Shown one piece after another: positions 1 to 8,724 of a DNA stretch of 64,000 nucleotides; positions within the stretch are counted from its first letter, which is position 1, and the number at the start of each line of letters is the position of its first letter. The notes under the pieces are model-generated. The model had not been told where the DNA came from and did not search any database. It saw nothing but the letters and a program-made list of their open reading frames with translations. Both the position numbers and the translations under genes were made by a program. This DNA comes from Thalassococcus_A lentus (lineage in GTDB: Bacteria; Pseudomonadota; Alphaproteobacteria; Rhodobacterales; Rhodobacteraceae), in contig NZ_JAQIOY010000008.1 in the NCBI RefSeq assembly GCF_028023555.1, positions 1 through 64,000 on the forward strand, given 5' to 3'.

Positions 1-55
1 CCTCGTACTCTTTGATCATGCTGATGATCTGTTCGTCACTAAATCTGCGTTTCAT
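1..55 (-). CDS. IS3-family transposase OrfA, N-terminal fragment
   Basis: Only the first 18 codons are inside the window, from an ATG at 55 reading leftward off the edge. They encode MKRRFSDEQIISMIKEYE, which matches the conserved start of IS3-family OrfA helix-turn-helix proteins (K-R-F-x-E-Q-I-I). OrfA binds the terminal repeats and is normally fused to the DDE integrase OrfB by a programmed frameshift; OrfB would lie outside the window. The family call rests on a short stretch and on the adjacent terminal repeat at 119. Confidence 0.65.
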   Translation of the reverse strand, partial: MKRRFSDEQIISMIKEYE

Positions 56-119
56 AGTCCATCCTTTGCTTGGACGGATTGCTAACACCTCAGTGGCCTG
101 ATTTCAGGGGGCTGGGTCA
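1..119 (-). mobile_element. 5' end of an IS3-family insertion sequence (partial)
   Basis: The reverse strand starts with TGACCCAGCCCCCTGAAATC at position 119, which has the TG-first form of an IS3-family terminal inverted repeat. About 60 bases further in, an ORF begins that reads like the first residues of an IS3 OrfA protein. The other end lies outside the window, so neither the target duplication nor completeness can be judged. The element abuts the restriction-modification operon, which fits a mobile accessory region. Confidence 0.7.
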
Positions 120-263
120 GTTTTTTTGGAAAAAATGTGGTAGCAGGCTTCTTCAGCGCAGCCAGAAAGTGAGCAAGCACTCCAAGCGGACCTTCTGATT
201 ACTATATTAACGTTGTCCTTGGCGCCGTAACCCTTAATGTCACTGGGTAGGAGAGTGGGTACG

Positions 264-2714
264 TTGGACAAGAAAACTTTTTCTGAGCAAGACATTCGAA
301 GCAAGTTTATCACGCCCGCGTTGCAAGCCAGCGGCTGGGATCTGCAAACACAGATCGGGGAAGAACGGCACCTAACGGCAGGTCGCATTATTGTGCGCGG
401 CAAGCTGGTTGTTCGCGGCAAGAACAAGCGCGCTGACTATGTGCTTTTCTTAAAGCCGAACATTCCGATTGCTGTCGTTGAGGCCAAAGACAATAAGCAT
501 GCCGTGGGAGATGGTATTCAGCAGGCCATCACATACGCCAAAATGCTACAGGTACCATTTGCATTTTCGTCCAATGGTGATGGCTTCGTTTTTCACGACA
601 TGACCGGGCAGTCGCCGAATGTTGAAACTAACCTACCGATAGATAGCTTTCCATCTCCGGACGAATTGCTGAGAAGATACCAGACTTGGCGCGGTTTCAC
701 ACCCGAAGCTCAGAAGACGGCCCTTCACGAATACTATGATGATGGAAAAACACCGCGCTACTATCAGATGAACGCGGTCAACGCTTCGATTGAGGCCATT
801 TCCAAGGGGCAAGATCGCTTGCTCTTGGTTATGGCAACCGGTACCGGCAAAACCTTCACAGCGTTCCAAATCATCTGGCGCCTTTGGAAGTCCAAGACAA
901 AGAAGCGCGTGCTGTTTCTGGCAGACCGGAATGTTCTGGTCGACCAAACAATGGTGAATGACTTCCGCCCCTTCATCGGGTCGATGGCCAAGCTGTCGAC
1001 GAATGCGAAGACGATTGAGCGGGCAGATGGCACAAAAGAAGATCTGACGCTCGCCATGGACTCCAAGCGCCGCATCAACACAGCGTACGAAATCTATCTG
1101 GGCCTATACCAGGCGCTTACAGGCCCCAAAGATCACCAGAAGATCTTCAGGGAACTGAGCCCCGATTTTTTTGACCTGATCATCGTTGATGAATGCCATC
1201 GTGGAAGCGCCGCGGAGGATTCAGCCTGGCGCGAAATTCTTGAGCATTTTTCGAGTGCGACCCAAATTGGTCTGACGGCGACTCCAAAAGAAACGGAGTA
1301 CGCCTCGAATATCCATTACTTTGGTGACCCGATCTATTCCTACACTCTCAAAGAAGGCATCGATGATGGATTTTTGGCCCCTTACAAGGTCATAAAGTGC
1401 CACATAGATCGAGACATCGAAGGCTACAGGCCCGAACGCGGCCAAACTGACCGCGATGGCAATGAGGTAGAAGACAGGCTCTACAATACAAAAGATTTCG
1501 ATCGAACACTGGTGATCGATGACCGTACCAAACTTGTGGCGCAGCGGGTCACGCAGTTTCTCAAAGAAAGTGGAGACCGCATGCAGAAGACTATCGTCTT
1601 CTGTGTCGACCAGGAACATGCCGGCCGCATGCGCCAAGCATTGATAAACGAAAACGCCGACGAAGTTGCCAAAGATTCCCGATATGTCATGCGGATTACC
1701 GGCAACGACAAAGAAGGGCTGGACGAACTCGCAAACTTTATCGACCCAGAGGCCCCCTATCCGGTCATAATCACGACATCTCGGCTTCTCAGTACCGGCG
1801 TGGACGCACAAACCTGTCGCCTGATCGTACTAGACCGCGAAATTGGCTCCATGACCGAGTTCAAGCAAATCTGCGGTCGTGGCACTCGTGTCCATGAAGA
1901 CACTGGAAAGTATTACTTCACCTTGATGGACTTTAGAGGAGCCACCAGCCATTTCGCCGACCCCGACTTCGATGGTGATCCCGTGCAGATTTATCAGCCG
2001 GGCCCAGACGACCCAATGACGCCGCCAGATGATCCGACGCCGACAGTTACCGAAGATGACGGCGAGGAAACGACCATCGTCGGTGGCGGTCCAGAGCCCG
2101 GCATCGAAGAGCCAGCCGGCCTTACCCCACCCAGTGGAACTGGCCCGCAGCCCAAGATCTACGTCGATGGCATTGGGGCGACGATCGTCAAAGAGCGGGT
2201 CGAATACCTCGATGCCGACGGCAAGCTGGTGACCGAAAGCCTCAAAGACTTCACCAGCAAACACCTCACAAGGCGCTTTGCAACACTGGACGATTTCCTG
2301 CGTCGATGGTCCGACGAAGATCGCAAGCAAGCCATTGTGGATGAGCTTCGCGAAGAGGGCCTCGACCTCGATCTCATCGGGCAGGAACTGGGCAAGGATT
2401 GGGATCCCTTCGACCTCGTCTGCCACGTGGCGTTCGGCGCAAAGCCACTCACCCGCCAGGAACGTGCCAACAACGTCAAAAAACGCGACGTCTTCAATCG
2501 CTACGGCGAACAGGCCCGCGCTGTTCTCGAAGCGCTACTCGACAAATATGCCGACGATGGTGTCCTCAACTTCGACGATACAAACATCCTGCAGATCAAC
2601 CCCTTCTCGCAAATGGGCACACAGGTTGAACTCATGCGCGCCTTCGGCAAAAAGCAGGATTATCTGCAGGCCGTCCGTGACTTGCAAAACGCCCTCTACG
2701 ACGAAAGCGCCTGA
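264..2714 (+). CDS. hsdR: Type I restriction endonuclease subunit R (HsdR)
   Basis: This is the motor and nuclease subunit of a type I restriction system, which translocates and cuts unmodified DNA in the cytoplasm. About 816 aa. An N-terminal nuclease region (IAVVEAKDN near residue 75) is followed by a superfamily-2 helicase: Walker A ATGTGKT near residue 191, DECH near 309, LTATP, and motif VI QICGRGTR. The C-terminal third resembles the EcoEI-type R tail. TTG at 264 is preferred because TAGGAG at 248-253 is well spaced and the product then begins MDKKTFSEQDI, as in relatives. An in-frame ATG at 237 lacks a ribosome site. A Pro/Asp/Glu-rich linker lies near residues 585-630. hsdM starts 5 bases after the stop. 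Confidence 0.93.
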   Translation: MDKKTFSEQDIRSKFITPALQASGWDLQTQIGEERHLTAGRIIVRGKLVVRGKNKRADYVLFLKPNIPIAVVEAKDNKHAVGDGIQQAITYAKMLQVPFAFSSNGDGFVFHDMTGQSPNVETNLPIDSFPSPDELLRRYQTWRGFTPEAQKTALHEYYDDGKTPRYYQMNAVNASIEAISKGQDRLLLVMATGTGKTFTAFQIIWRLWKSKTKKRVLFLADRNVLVDQTMVNDFRPFIGSMAKLSTNAKTIERADGTKEDLTLAMDSKRRINTAYEIYLGLYQALTGPKDHQKIFRELSPDFFDLIIVDECHRGSAAEDSAWREILEHFSSATQIGLTATPKETEYASNIHYFGDPIYSYTLKEGIDDGFLAPYKVIKCHIDRDIEGYRPERGQTDRDGNEVEDRLYNTKDFDRTLVIDDRTKLVAQRVTQFLKESGDRMQKTIVFCVDQEHAGRMRQALINENADEVAKDSRYVMRITGNDKEGLDELANFIDPEAPYPVIITTSRLLSTGVDAQTCRLIVLDREIGSMTEFKQICGRGTRVHEDTGKYYFTLMDFRGATSHFADPDFDGDPVQIYQPGPDDPMTPPDDPTPTVTEDDGEETTIVGGGPEPGIEEPAGLTPPSGTGPQPKIYVDGIGATIVKERVEYLDADGKLVTESLKDFTSKHLTRRFATLDDFLRRWSDEDRKQAIVDELREEGLDLDLIGQELGKDWDPFDLVCHVAFGAKPLTRQERANNVKKRDVFNRYGEQARAVLEALLDKYADDGVLNFDDTNILQINPFSQMGTQVELMRAFGKKQDYLQAVRDLQNALYDESA

Positions 2715-2719
2715 CGAAA

Positions 2720-4165
2720 ATGAGCACCCGCACCCTCGTGAAATCCATCCAGGACGTCATGCGCAAAGACGTCGGCGTCGACGGTGACGCACAGCGCCTG
2801 TCGCAGCTTGTCTGGATGTTCTTCCTCAAGATCATCGATGACCAGGATGAGGCGCTCGAATTCACCCGCGACGACTATGCCTCCCCGATCCCGGAGCACC
2901 TTCAATGGCGCAACTGGGCCGCGGACCCGGAGGGCATTACCGGCGACGACCTGCTCGATTTCATCAACGATCAGCTCTTCCCAACCCTAAAGGAGCTGCC
3001 CCGAACCAATGCCCGCGCCCGCGTCGTGCGGTCCGTCTTTGAAGACGCCTACAACTACATGAAATCCGGCCAACTCATGCGGCAGGTGATCAACAAGATC
3101 TCCGAGGTCGATTTCAACTCCCTCACCGAACGCCAGCATTTCGGCGACCTCTACGAACAACTCCTGAATGATCTGCAAAACGCGGGCAACGCGGGCGAAT
3201 ATTACACGCCCCGCGCAGTCACCGCCTTCATGGTCCAGCAGATTGACCCCAAACCGACCGAAAGCCTCATGGACCCCGCCTGCGGCACCGGCGGCTTTCT
3301 GACCTGCGCCATGCGCCACATGCGCGAGCAATATGTCAAACGCCCCGAGGATGAGGCGACCATGCAGGGCAACCTGCATGCGGTGGAGAAAAAGCCGCTC
3401 CCCCACATGCTCTGCACCACCAACATGCTGCTCCACAACATCGAGGAACCAGCATGGGTCAAGCATGACAACACCCTCGCCCGCCCGCTGATCAGCTGGA
3501 CCAAGGATGAACGGGTGGACGTCATCCTCACCAACCCGCCCTTCGGCGGTAAGGAAGAGGACGGGATCGAAAACAACTTTCCCCAGTTCAAGACCCGCGA
3601 AACCGCTGACCTCTTCCTCGCCCTGATCATCCGCTTGCTCAAACCAAAGGGTCGCGCCGCTGTCGTCCTGCCGGACGGATCGCTCTTTGGCGAAGGCATC
3701 AAGACACGGCTCAAGGAACACCTGCTGAAAGAGTGCAACCTGCACACCATCGTCCGCCTCCCGAACTCGGTCTTCAAACCCTACGCCTCTATCGGCACCA
3801 ACCTGCTGTTCTTTGAAAAGGGCACGCCCACCAAGGACATCTGGTACTGGGAACACCGCGTGCCCGAGACGCAAAAGGCCTATTCCATGACCAAGCCCAT
3901 AAGGCTGGAGCATCTGTCGGACTGCGCCGCATGGTGGGGCGGGCCAGAGCGGGCGGGGCGCGAGGAAAGCGACCGCGCGTGGAAAGTGTCCATCGACACC
4001 GTGCGCGAACGCGGCTTCAACCTCGACATCAAGAACCCCCATGTGGTGGAGGAAGACCTCGGCAAACCCGAGGAGCTTTTGGAAAAGCTGACCGCGGCAG
4101 AGCGTGACGTGGCGGACCTGCGGGCAGAGTTGAAATCCATTCTGGAAGAGGCGCTCCTTCGATGA
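2720..4165 (+). CDS. hsdM: Type I DNA methyltransferase subunit M (HsdM)
   Basis: This is the N6-adenine methyltransferase subunit that, with HsdS, methylates the recognition site and protects host DNA. 481 aa, a usual family length. An N-terminal helical HsdM domain (about residues 5-140) leads into the class I SAM-binding fold with DPACGTGGFL near residue 185 and the catalytic NPPF near residue 271. Helical segments at the C-terminus probably contact HsdS. It begins 5 bases after hsdR and its stop overlaps the hsdS start (ATGA at 4162), so translation is probably coupled. Intact and without odd features. Confidence 0.95.
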   Translation: MSTRTLVKSIQDVMRKDVGVDGDAQRLSQLVWMFFLKIIDDQDEALEFTRDDYASPIPEHLQWRNWAADPEGITGDDLLDFINDQLFPTLKELPRTNARARVVRSVFEDAYNYMKSGQLMRQVINKISEVDFNSLTERQHFGDLYEQLLNDLQNAGNAGEYYTPRAVTAFMVQQIDPKPTESLMDPACGTGGFLTCAMRHMREQYVKRPEDEATMQGNLHAVEKKPLPHMLCTTNMLLHNIEEPAWVKHDNTLARPLISWTKDERVDVILTNPPFGGKEEDGIENNFPQFKTRETADLFLALIIRLLKPKGRAAVVLPDGSLFGEGIKTRLKEHLLKECNLHTIVRLPNSVFKPYASIGTNLLFFEKGTPTKDIWYWEHRVPETQKAYSMTKPIRLEHLSDCAAWWGGPERAGREESDRAWKVSIDTVRERGFNLDIKNPHVVEEDLGKPEELLEKLTAAERDVADLRAELKSILEEALLR

Positions 4166-5862
4166 ACGCGGAAGGGCTGTTTCGAGCGATTGGAGACGCA
4201 CCAGATCACATCTCCGGCTTGAGAAAACTCGCGGTCGCATTCGCAATCGGTGGTGTCTTCGACGGTGACGACGACCAATCAATTGAAAGTCTGTTCCATC
4301 ATCTCGAAGAGACCAAGGCGACACTACGTGGTCAGGGAAAACTTCCAAAAAAGAAGACGTCATTGGCGGTTCTGAAGGAGCACTTGCCGGATGCTTTTGG
4401 CGATCCAGAACGCTTTGTTCCTTTGGGGGAAGTAGCGAAAATCGAGAAGGGCAAAACCGGGATCAAACAAGCAAAGCCTGGCGATTACCCACTGGTTGTT
4501 ACGGCGGCGGCTCGGGAAACCTGTGATCACTACGACTTTGATGCTGCCGCGGCGATCATTCCATTGGTCTCGTCCACCGGTCACGGGAACGCAAGTATCA
4601 ATAGGCTTCACTACCAGGACGGTCAGTTTGCTCTTGGCACAATTCTTGTGGCGGTTCTGCCGCACGATCCAACGCTGACCTCAGCGCGCTTTCTGTTCGA
4701 ATACCTCTCGGCCTTCAAAGAGGAACTGCTCGTTTCGCGAATGACAGGCACAGCAAATGTCACGCTCACAATCGGTCGCATAGCTGAGGTTCCTGTCCCG
4801 CTTTTGACGGCGCGCGCGCAATCGAAGGTCGATGAGCTTATGGGCCTGTGTGATCGGTTGGAGGCGGCGCGGGCGGCGCGGGAGGAGGTGCGGGACAAGC
4901 TCACCGCCGCCAGCCTCGCCCGTCTGACGGCCCCGGACGTGGGCAGCACGGACATCCCCGATCAGGTCACCGAGGCAAGCGGGGCGACAGGCACCACCCC
5001 CACAGCAATCGCCTTCCAAACCCACGCCCGCTTCGCCCTCGATACACTATCCGCCCTCACATCCCGCCCCGACCAAATCAAAACTCTCCGCCAAACCATC
5101 CTAAACCTCGCCGTCCGCGGCAAACTGGTGGAACAGGATTCGGCAGATGATCGGAACAACCAGTCCTCGCTACGTCCGGATAAAGAGGCCGAAAACTATG
5201 ATCAGCGGAGTTTTGCTGAACGCGCGGAAAGCTTTGACCTGCCATCAAATTGGACAATAGAGCCGCTTTCGCGTGTTGCTGGGCGGATCGTGGATTGTCC
5301 GCATACGACGCCGAAATGGACTGAGAAGGGAGTCCTTTGCATAAAGACAAACCAAGTGCGTGCTGGCATACTCGACCTATCGGCGCCGACATATGTGAGC
5401 GAGGAGACATACCAAATCCGCATTGAGCGCCTGGAACCGAAAGCGGAAGATATTCTCTATATTCGAGAAGGCGGCGTGCTCGGTGTCGGATGCAGGATTC
5501 CTCCGAACACAAGGCTTTGTATGGGGCAGCGGCTGATGCTTATTCGCACAAACAATTCCATTGCGCCTATCTTTCTCGAGCTTTGTCTGAACTCACCTTG
5601 GATTGCGGATTTTGCGGCTAAAAAGACTACAGGTGGAGCTGCACCGCGCGTGAACATGTCCCTTGTGCGAGGCTATCCAATCCCTCTCCCACCCCTCGCC
5701 GAACAACACCGCATCGTGGCCAAGGTCGACGCCCTCATGGCCCTCTGCAGCAGGTTGGAGGCCGCCCTGACCACAGCCGACACCACCCGCACCCGCCTGC
5801 TCAACGCGCTGCTCCACGAAGCCCTCACCCCCGCCACCCCCATCCCCGAGGCCGCGGAATGA
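4162..5862 (+). CDS. hsdS: Type I restriction system specificity subunit (HsdS)
   Basis: This DNA-recognition subunit sets the bipartite target for methylation and cleavage. 566 aa. After about 80 extra N-terminal residues it has two target-recognition domains (about 85-215 and 360-515). Each ends in a related conserved segment followed by a helix: KVDELMGLCDRLEAA near 223 and PLPPLAEQHRIVAKVDALM near 510. This two-TRD plan is typical of HsdS. The repeated KVD-LM-LC-RLEAA segment is the place where domain shuffling commonly occurs. The stop overlaps the next gene by ATGA at 5859. The N-terminal extension is longer than in classical HsdS. Confidence 0.93.
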   Translation: MNAEGLFRAIGDAPDHISGLRKLAVAFAIGGVFDGDDDQSIESLFHHLEETKATLRGQGKLPKKKTSLAVLKEHLPDAFGDPERFVPLGEVAKIEKGKTGIKQAKPGDYPLVVTAAARETCDHYDFDAAAAIIPLVSSTGHGNASINRLHYQDGQFALGTILVAVLPHDPTLTSARFLFEYLSAFKEELLVSRMTGTANVTLTIGRIAEVPVPLLTARAQSKVDELMGLCDRLEAARAAREEVRDKLTAASLARLTAPDVGSTDIPDQVTEASGATGTTPTAIAFQTHARFALDTLSALTSRPDQIKTLRQTILNLAVRGKLVEQDSADDRNNQSSLRPDKEAENYDQRSFAERAESFDLPSNWTIEPLSRVAGRIVDCPHTTPKWTEKGVLCIKTNQVRAGILDLSAPTYVSEETYQIRIERLEPKAEDILYIREGGVLGVGCRIPPNTRLCMGQRLMLIRTNNSIAPIFLELCLNSPWIADFAAKKTTGGAAPRVNMSLVRGYPIPLPPLAEQHRIVAKVDALMALCSRLEAALTTADTTRTRLLNALLHEALTPATPIPEAAE

Positions 5863-7010
5863 CGACCGGGCAATCAAACCTCTTGGACAGCATCGACTTC
5901 CCGGCCGCCTATGCCCGCTTTCAGGACCTCATCACGCGCTACGACCGGCCCTTCACCCGTTTCGACGAGGGGCTTATCGCTGCGTGGGAGAGCTACAAGC
6001 CAAAGGTTCGCGATGTCGCGCTAACGCGTTTGCAAGCAGACAGCTGGACGCAAGACCAGATCGGTTCCGGCGAAATAATCGCCAAGGTCATCGACGCCAT
6101 CGAGATCCAAGCAACCCACGGCGACCTCACCAACAATATGGTGTTCTGGCAGAACCGCTTCGGCCATGCGAACCGCGACCACCGCGCCCTGATCGAAGCT
6201 GCCACAACTGGAACGGGCCTCGCGTCGCTCGAAAGGCTGCTGTTTGAGCTCTACAAAGGCGACAGGCCCGACGGTGATGTATTCGAAGAGCTGAGCGAGT
6301 CCACCGGGGCAAAATACCCGTTGATGGCTTACCTGTTCTTTCTCAAGGATATGGACCGGTTCATGCCGATCCAGCCCACCGGGTTCGACCGCGTCTTTGC
6401 CGAGACCGGGTTTGAATTCCGCACTCTGAGAAACTGCACTTGGTCCAACTATTCGGAGTTCAACGCTCTGTTGAATGATCTTCGCAGGCCGATAGAGCAA
6501 GCAGCCGGATTGGAACATGTTCGGCTGATCGACGCGCATTCCCTGCTGTGGGTGTTCTCAACCCTATTGAAGATGGAAGCGAAGGGCGAACTGTCGGACG
6601 GCGCCACAGCTACTGAACGATACCTCGGGGCTCGGCATAAATCGATTGCGGAGATGAAATATTCGGTCGGTAAGACGGTCTTCAATTCGAATGGCCAGGT
6701 GGTCCCGACAAAAGTCAAAAACAAAGAACTCCGCATGACCGACGCAGAGCTGGACGACCTGCTGCCTGAATTGTTGGAAATCCAAGGTGACCGTTGCGCC
6801 ATCACGGGTTTGCCGCTGCAATTTCGGGGGGCTCACTCCGACGAGAACATGCTGCCCTCTCTCGATAGGATCGATAGCAACGGACACTATGAACGCGACA
6901 ACCTGCAAATCGTTTGCCGTTTCATCAACTTCTGGAAACAAGCATCTGATGATGGCGAGTTTAGGCGGTTGCTGAATGTGGTCCGGGACATAGACGGGGA
7001 AGAACAATGA
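5859..7010 (+). CDS. HNH-like protein coupled to hsdS, unknown function
   Basis: 383 aa. The start overlaps the hsdS stop by four bases, so it is the fourth gene of the type I operon. The N-terminal 240 residues are not recognised; they include LMAYLFFLKDMDRFMPIQP near 150. The C-terminal 90 residues look like an HNH/beta-beta-alpha-metal fold: CAITGLPL near 312, then LDRIDSNGHYERDNLQIVC near 335. The LDRID...DN pattern is seen in phage-type HNH proteins. There is no classical leading His and no second Cys pair. Tight coupling suggests it works with the restriction complex, as an extra nuclease or a control factor. The domain call is moderate and the role is inference. Confidence 0.6.
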   Translation: MTTGQSNLLDSIDFPAAYARFQDLITRYDRPFTRFDEGLIAAWESYKPKVRDVALTRLQADSWTQDQIGSGEIIAKVIDAIEIQATHGDLTNNMVFWQNRFGHANRDHRALIEAATTGTGLASLERLLFELYKGDRPDGDVFEELSESTGAKYPLMAYLFFLKDMDRFMPIQPTGFDRVFAETGFEFRTLRNCTWSNYSEFNALLNDLRRPIEQAAGLEHVRLIDAHSLLWVFSTLLKMEAKGELSDGATATERYLGARHKSIAEMKYSVGKTVFNSNGQVVPTKVKNKELRMTDAELDDLLPELLEIQGDRCAITGLPLQFRGAHSDENMLPSLDRIDSNGHYERDNLQIVCRFINFWKQASDDGEFRRLLNVVRDIDGEEQ

Positions 7011-7125
7011 TTTTGGACTCACCAATCCCTGAAAAACACCAATCATTGGAGAAAGTAAGTGGGCACGGCATTCCGTTTGACCGGAGCACTATAAGCCCGA
7101 CTTCTGCGCCTAACGAGGCCACCTA

Positions 7126-7596
7126 ATGAGCGAGAATGTGGACTGGGCCAAAGCTACGCAGCATCTCGACGATCTTTACACCTCGTCGGATGGGCTTAAA
7201 CGGATTTTCCCCGGTCGCAAGTTCACTCTCGATGGTCATTTGGTCGGCAGCATCGGCGAAGTGGTTGCGGCCCATATGTTCGATCTGATCCTCAATCCCG
7301 CCTCAACCCTTGGTCATGAGGCAACCGCGGCCGATGGCAGGAGTGTCGAAATCAAGCTGACCCAAGGCAAGGGAGTGGCCATACGCCATGAACCAGAACA
7401 CCTGATCGTGCTGCACAGACCCAAAGGCGGTCCGATCCGTACGGTGTACAATGGCCCGAGTGCTGAGGTCTGGGAGGCGGCGGGCGAGATGCAGAGGAAT
7501 GGTCAGCGGCCTTTTTCGCTCGGTCGCCTCAGCAAACTTGATGCAATTTTAGCCAAAGAAGCTTGGTTGCCAAGGAAACGCGAGGCTGTTGTTTGA
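7126..7596 (+). CDS. DUF6998-like protein, probable PD-(D/E)XK fold
   Basis: 156 aa. The segment GSIGEVVAAHMFDL (about 44-57), followed by ADGRSVEIKLTQGKGVAIR (about 71-89), has the E...D...EIK arrangement of PD-(D/E)XK nuclease-like domains. The overall layout resembles the DUF6998 family often found near restriction and defence genes. It lies 115 bases after the HNH-like gene and 34 bases before the next start, on the same strand, so it is probably part of the same defence unit. Catalysis is not certain; such folds can also serve only as DNA-binding modules. No signal peptide or membrane segment is seen. Confidence 0.6.
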   Translation: MSENVDWAKATQHLDDLYTSSDGLKRIFPGRKFTLDGHLVGSIGEVVAAHMFDLILNPASTLGHEATAADGRSVEIKLTQGKGVAIRHEPEHLIVLHRPKGGPIRTVYNGPSAEVWEAAGEMQRNGQRPFSLGRLSKLDAILAKEAWLPRKREAVV

Positions 7597-7630
7597 CGCC
7601 GTTTTGAACAAAATGCGGAAGGAAGCACGA

Positions 7631-8572
7631 ATGTCTGAATTGCCCAAAGGGACCCAGATTTGGCTGCGCTCTTTCTACGGGTTTTCGCCCGAAGAAGACG
7701 GCTATGTGGGTTGGACGCAGGAGTCCGCGCGCGATCGCAAGCTTGAACAGTTGAACGACGGTGATCTGTTGATGATCTACGGCGCGTCCAGTGCCGAGAC
7801 CGAGGCCGCTTTGCGCTCCTATGTGCTTGGTTTCGTCCAGATTGACGCTACCCCGATCCGCGACGTCGACAAAGCCTCCGACCTTGGGATGGCTCGCAAG
7901 CGGCAGGCCGGTTGGGACGACAAATGGAGCTATGCGATGCCCGTCCGCCGCGCGTGGCGGGCCGAGGAAAAGATGATGATCAGCCGGATCGCATTCAATT
8001 CCTACCGCGCTGAGGCAGGTCAAGCGCTGGCGGTTCACGGTGCAGCCTTGGATGCTGATGAAATCGGACAGGCCCTGAAGATCCGCGTGCGTGAGGTGAA
8101 CGTTTTTGGGGAGCCGCCGGTCTCGGAAGAGCGCGCGATTGTTCTGCCCTTCGCAGATGTCTTCAAACCGTCACGCGCATTCCCGGGCAGTTTTGGGGAG
8201 AGGACATCAACCTTTGAAAATGGCGAGACTTTTGTCTATTTGTCGATATTCCAAGGCGACAGCAATGCTCTGCTTGGACGCAAGAAATCATTCTCAGACA
8301 AATCGGTCGCGTTGAAAGTCGGCGTGACGAATGACCCCAACCGCCGCCTTTCCGAGCTCAACGCTGGCTTGCCGCCGGCTGCAGTCGGAAAGTGGGGACC
8401 AATGATGACGTCCCAGCCTTTCCCTAACAAGGCAGAAGCCGAAGAGGTGGAGGCGCTTTTCAAAGAGCAGGCAGCGCAGACACTGGAAAGCCTCGGTGGC
8501 GAATTTTTCTGGGGCAGCCAGGATACCGCCGAATGCTTGTTTTGGGCGCTGCCCGGCATGTCGCGGTTTTAG
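7631..8572 (+). CDS. Protein with possible EVE/PUA-like N-terminus and GIY-YIG-like C-terminus
   Basis: 313 aa from ATG 7631, chosen over an upstream TTG (7589) and ATG (7613) because GGAAGGAAG at 7617-7625 is an excellent ribosome site. The N-terminal half (GTQIWLRSFYGFSP, then GDLLMIYG and YVLGFVQID) resembles small EVE/PUA-like beta barrels, some of which bind modified bases. This part is tentative. The C-terminal 100 residues have FVYLSIFQGD, then VALKVGVTNDPNRRLSELN and a conserved Glu-rich helix, a layout like GIY-YIG/MUG113 (T5orf172) nuclease domains. A modified-base reader joined to a nuclease would suit a modification-dependent restriction enzyme. It closes the run of defence-type genes that begins with hsdR. 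Confidence 0.55.
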   Translation: MSELPKGTQIWLRSFYGFSPEEDGYVGWTQESARDRKLEQLNDGDLLMIYGASSAETEAALRSYVLGFVQIDATPIRDVDKASDLGMARKRQAGWDDKWSYAMPVRRAWRAEEKMMISRIAFNSYRAEAGQALAVHGAALDADEIGQALKIRVREVNVFGEPPVSEERAIVLPFADVFKPSRAFPGSFGERTSTFENGETFVYLSIFQGDSNALLGRKKSFSDKSVALKVGVTNDPNRRLSELNAGLPPAAVGKWGPMMTSQPFPNKAEAEEVEALFKEQAAQTLESLGGEFFWGSQDTAECLFWALPGMSRF

Positions 8573-8724
8573 TTCACTGCTACTGAAAACTATGTCAACC
8601 GCGCGCGCTCATGACGAGTGTCTCCTGAGAAAAACCGTAGCGCAACGTTGGGGGCGCGTCATAAACGGTAGGAATGCACTGTCGGTGCTTTTGACAAACT
8701 ACTTCATCAAGTGATTGTTTCGTC

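Noticed and set aside
2987..4363. 458-codon open frame on the minus strand over hsdM
   Set aside because: Antisense to an unmistakable methyltransferase with both catalytic motifs; no recognisable protein features.
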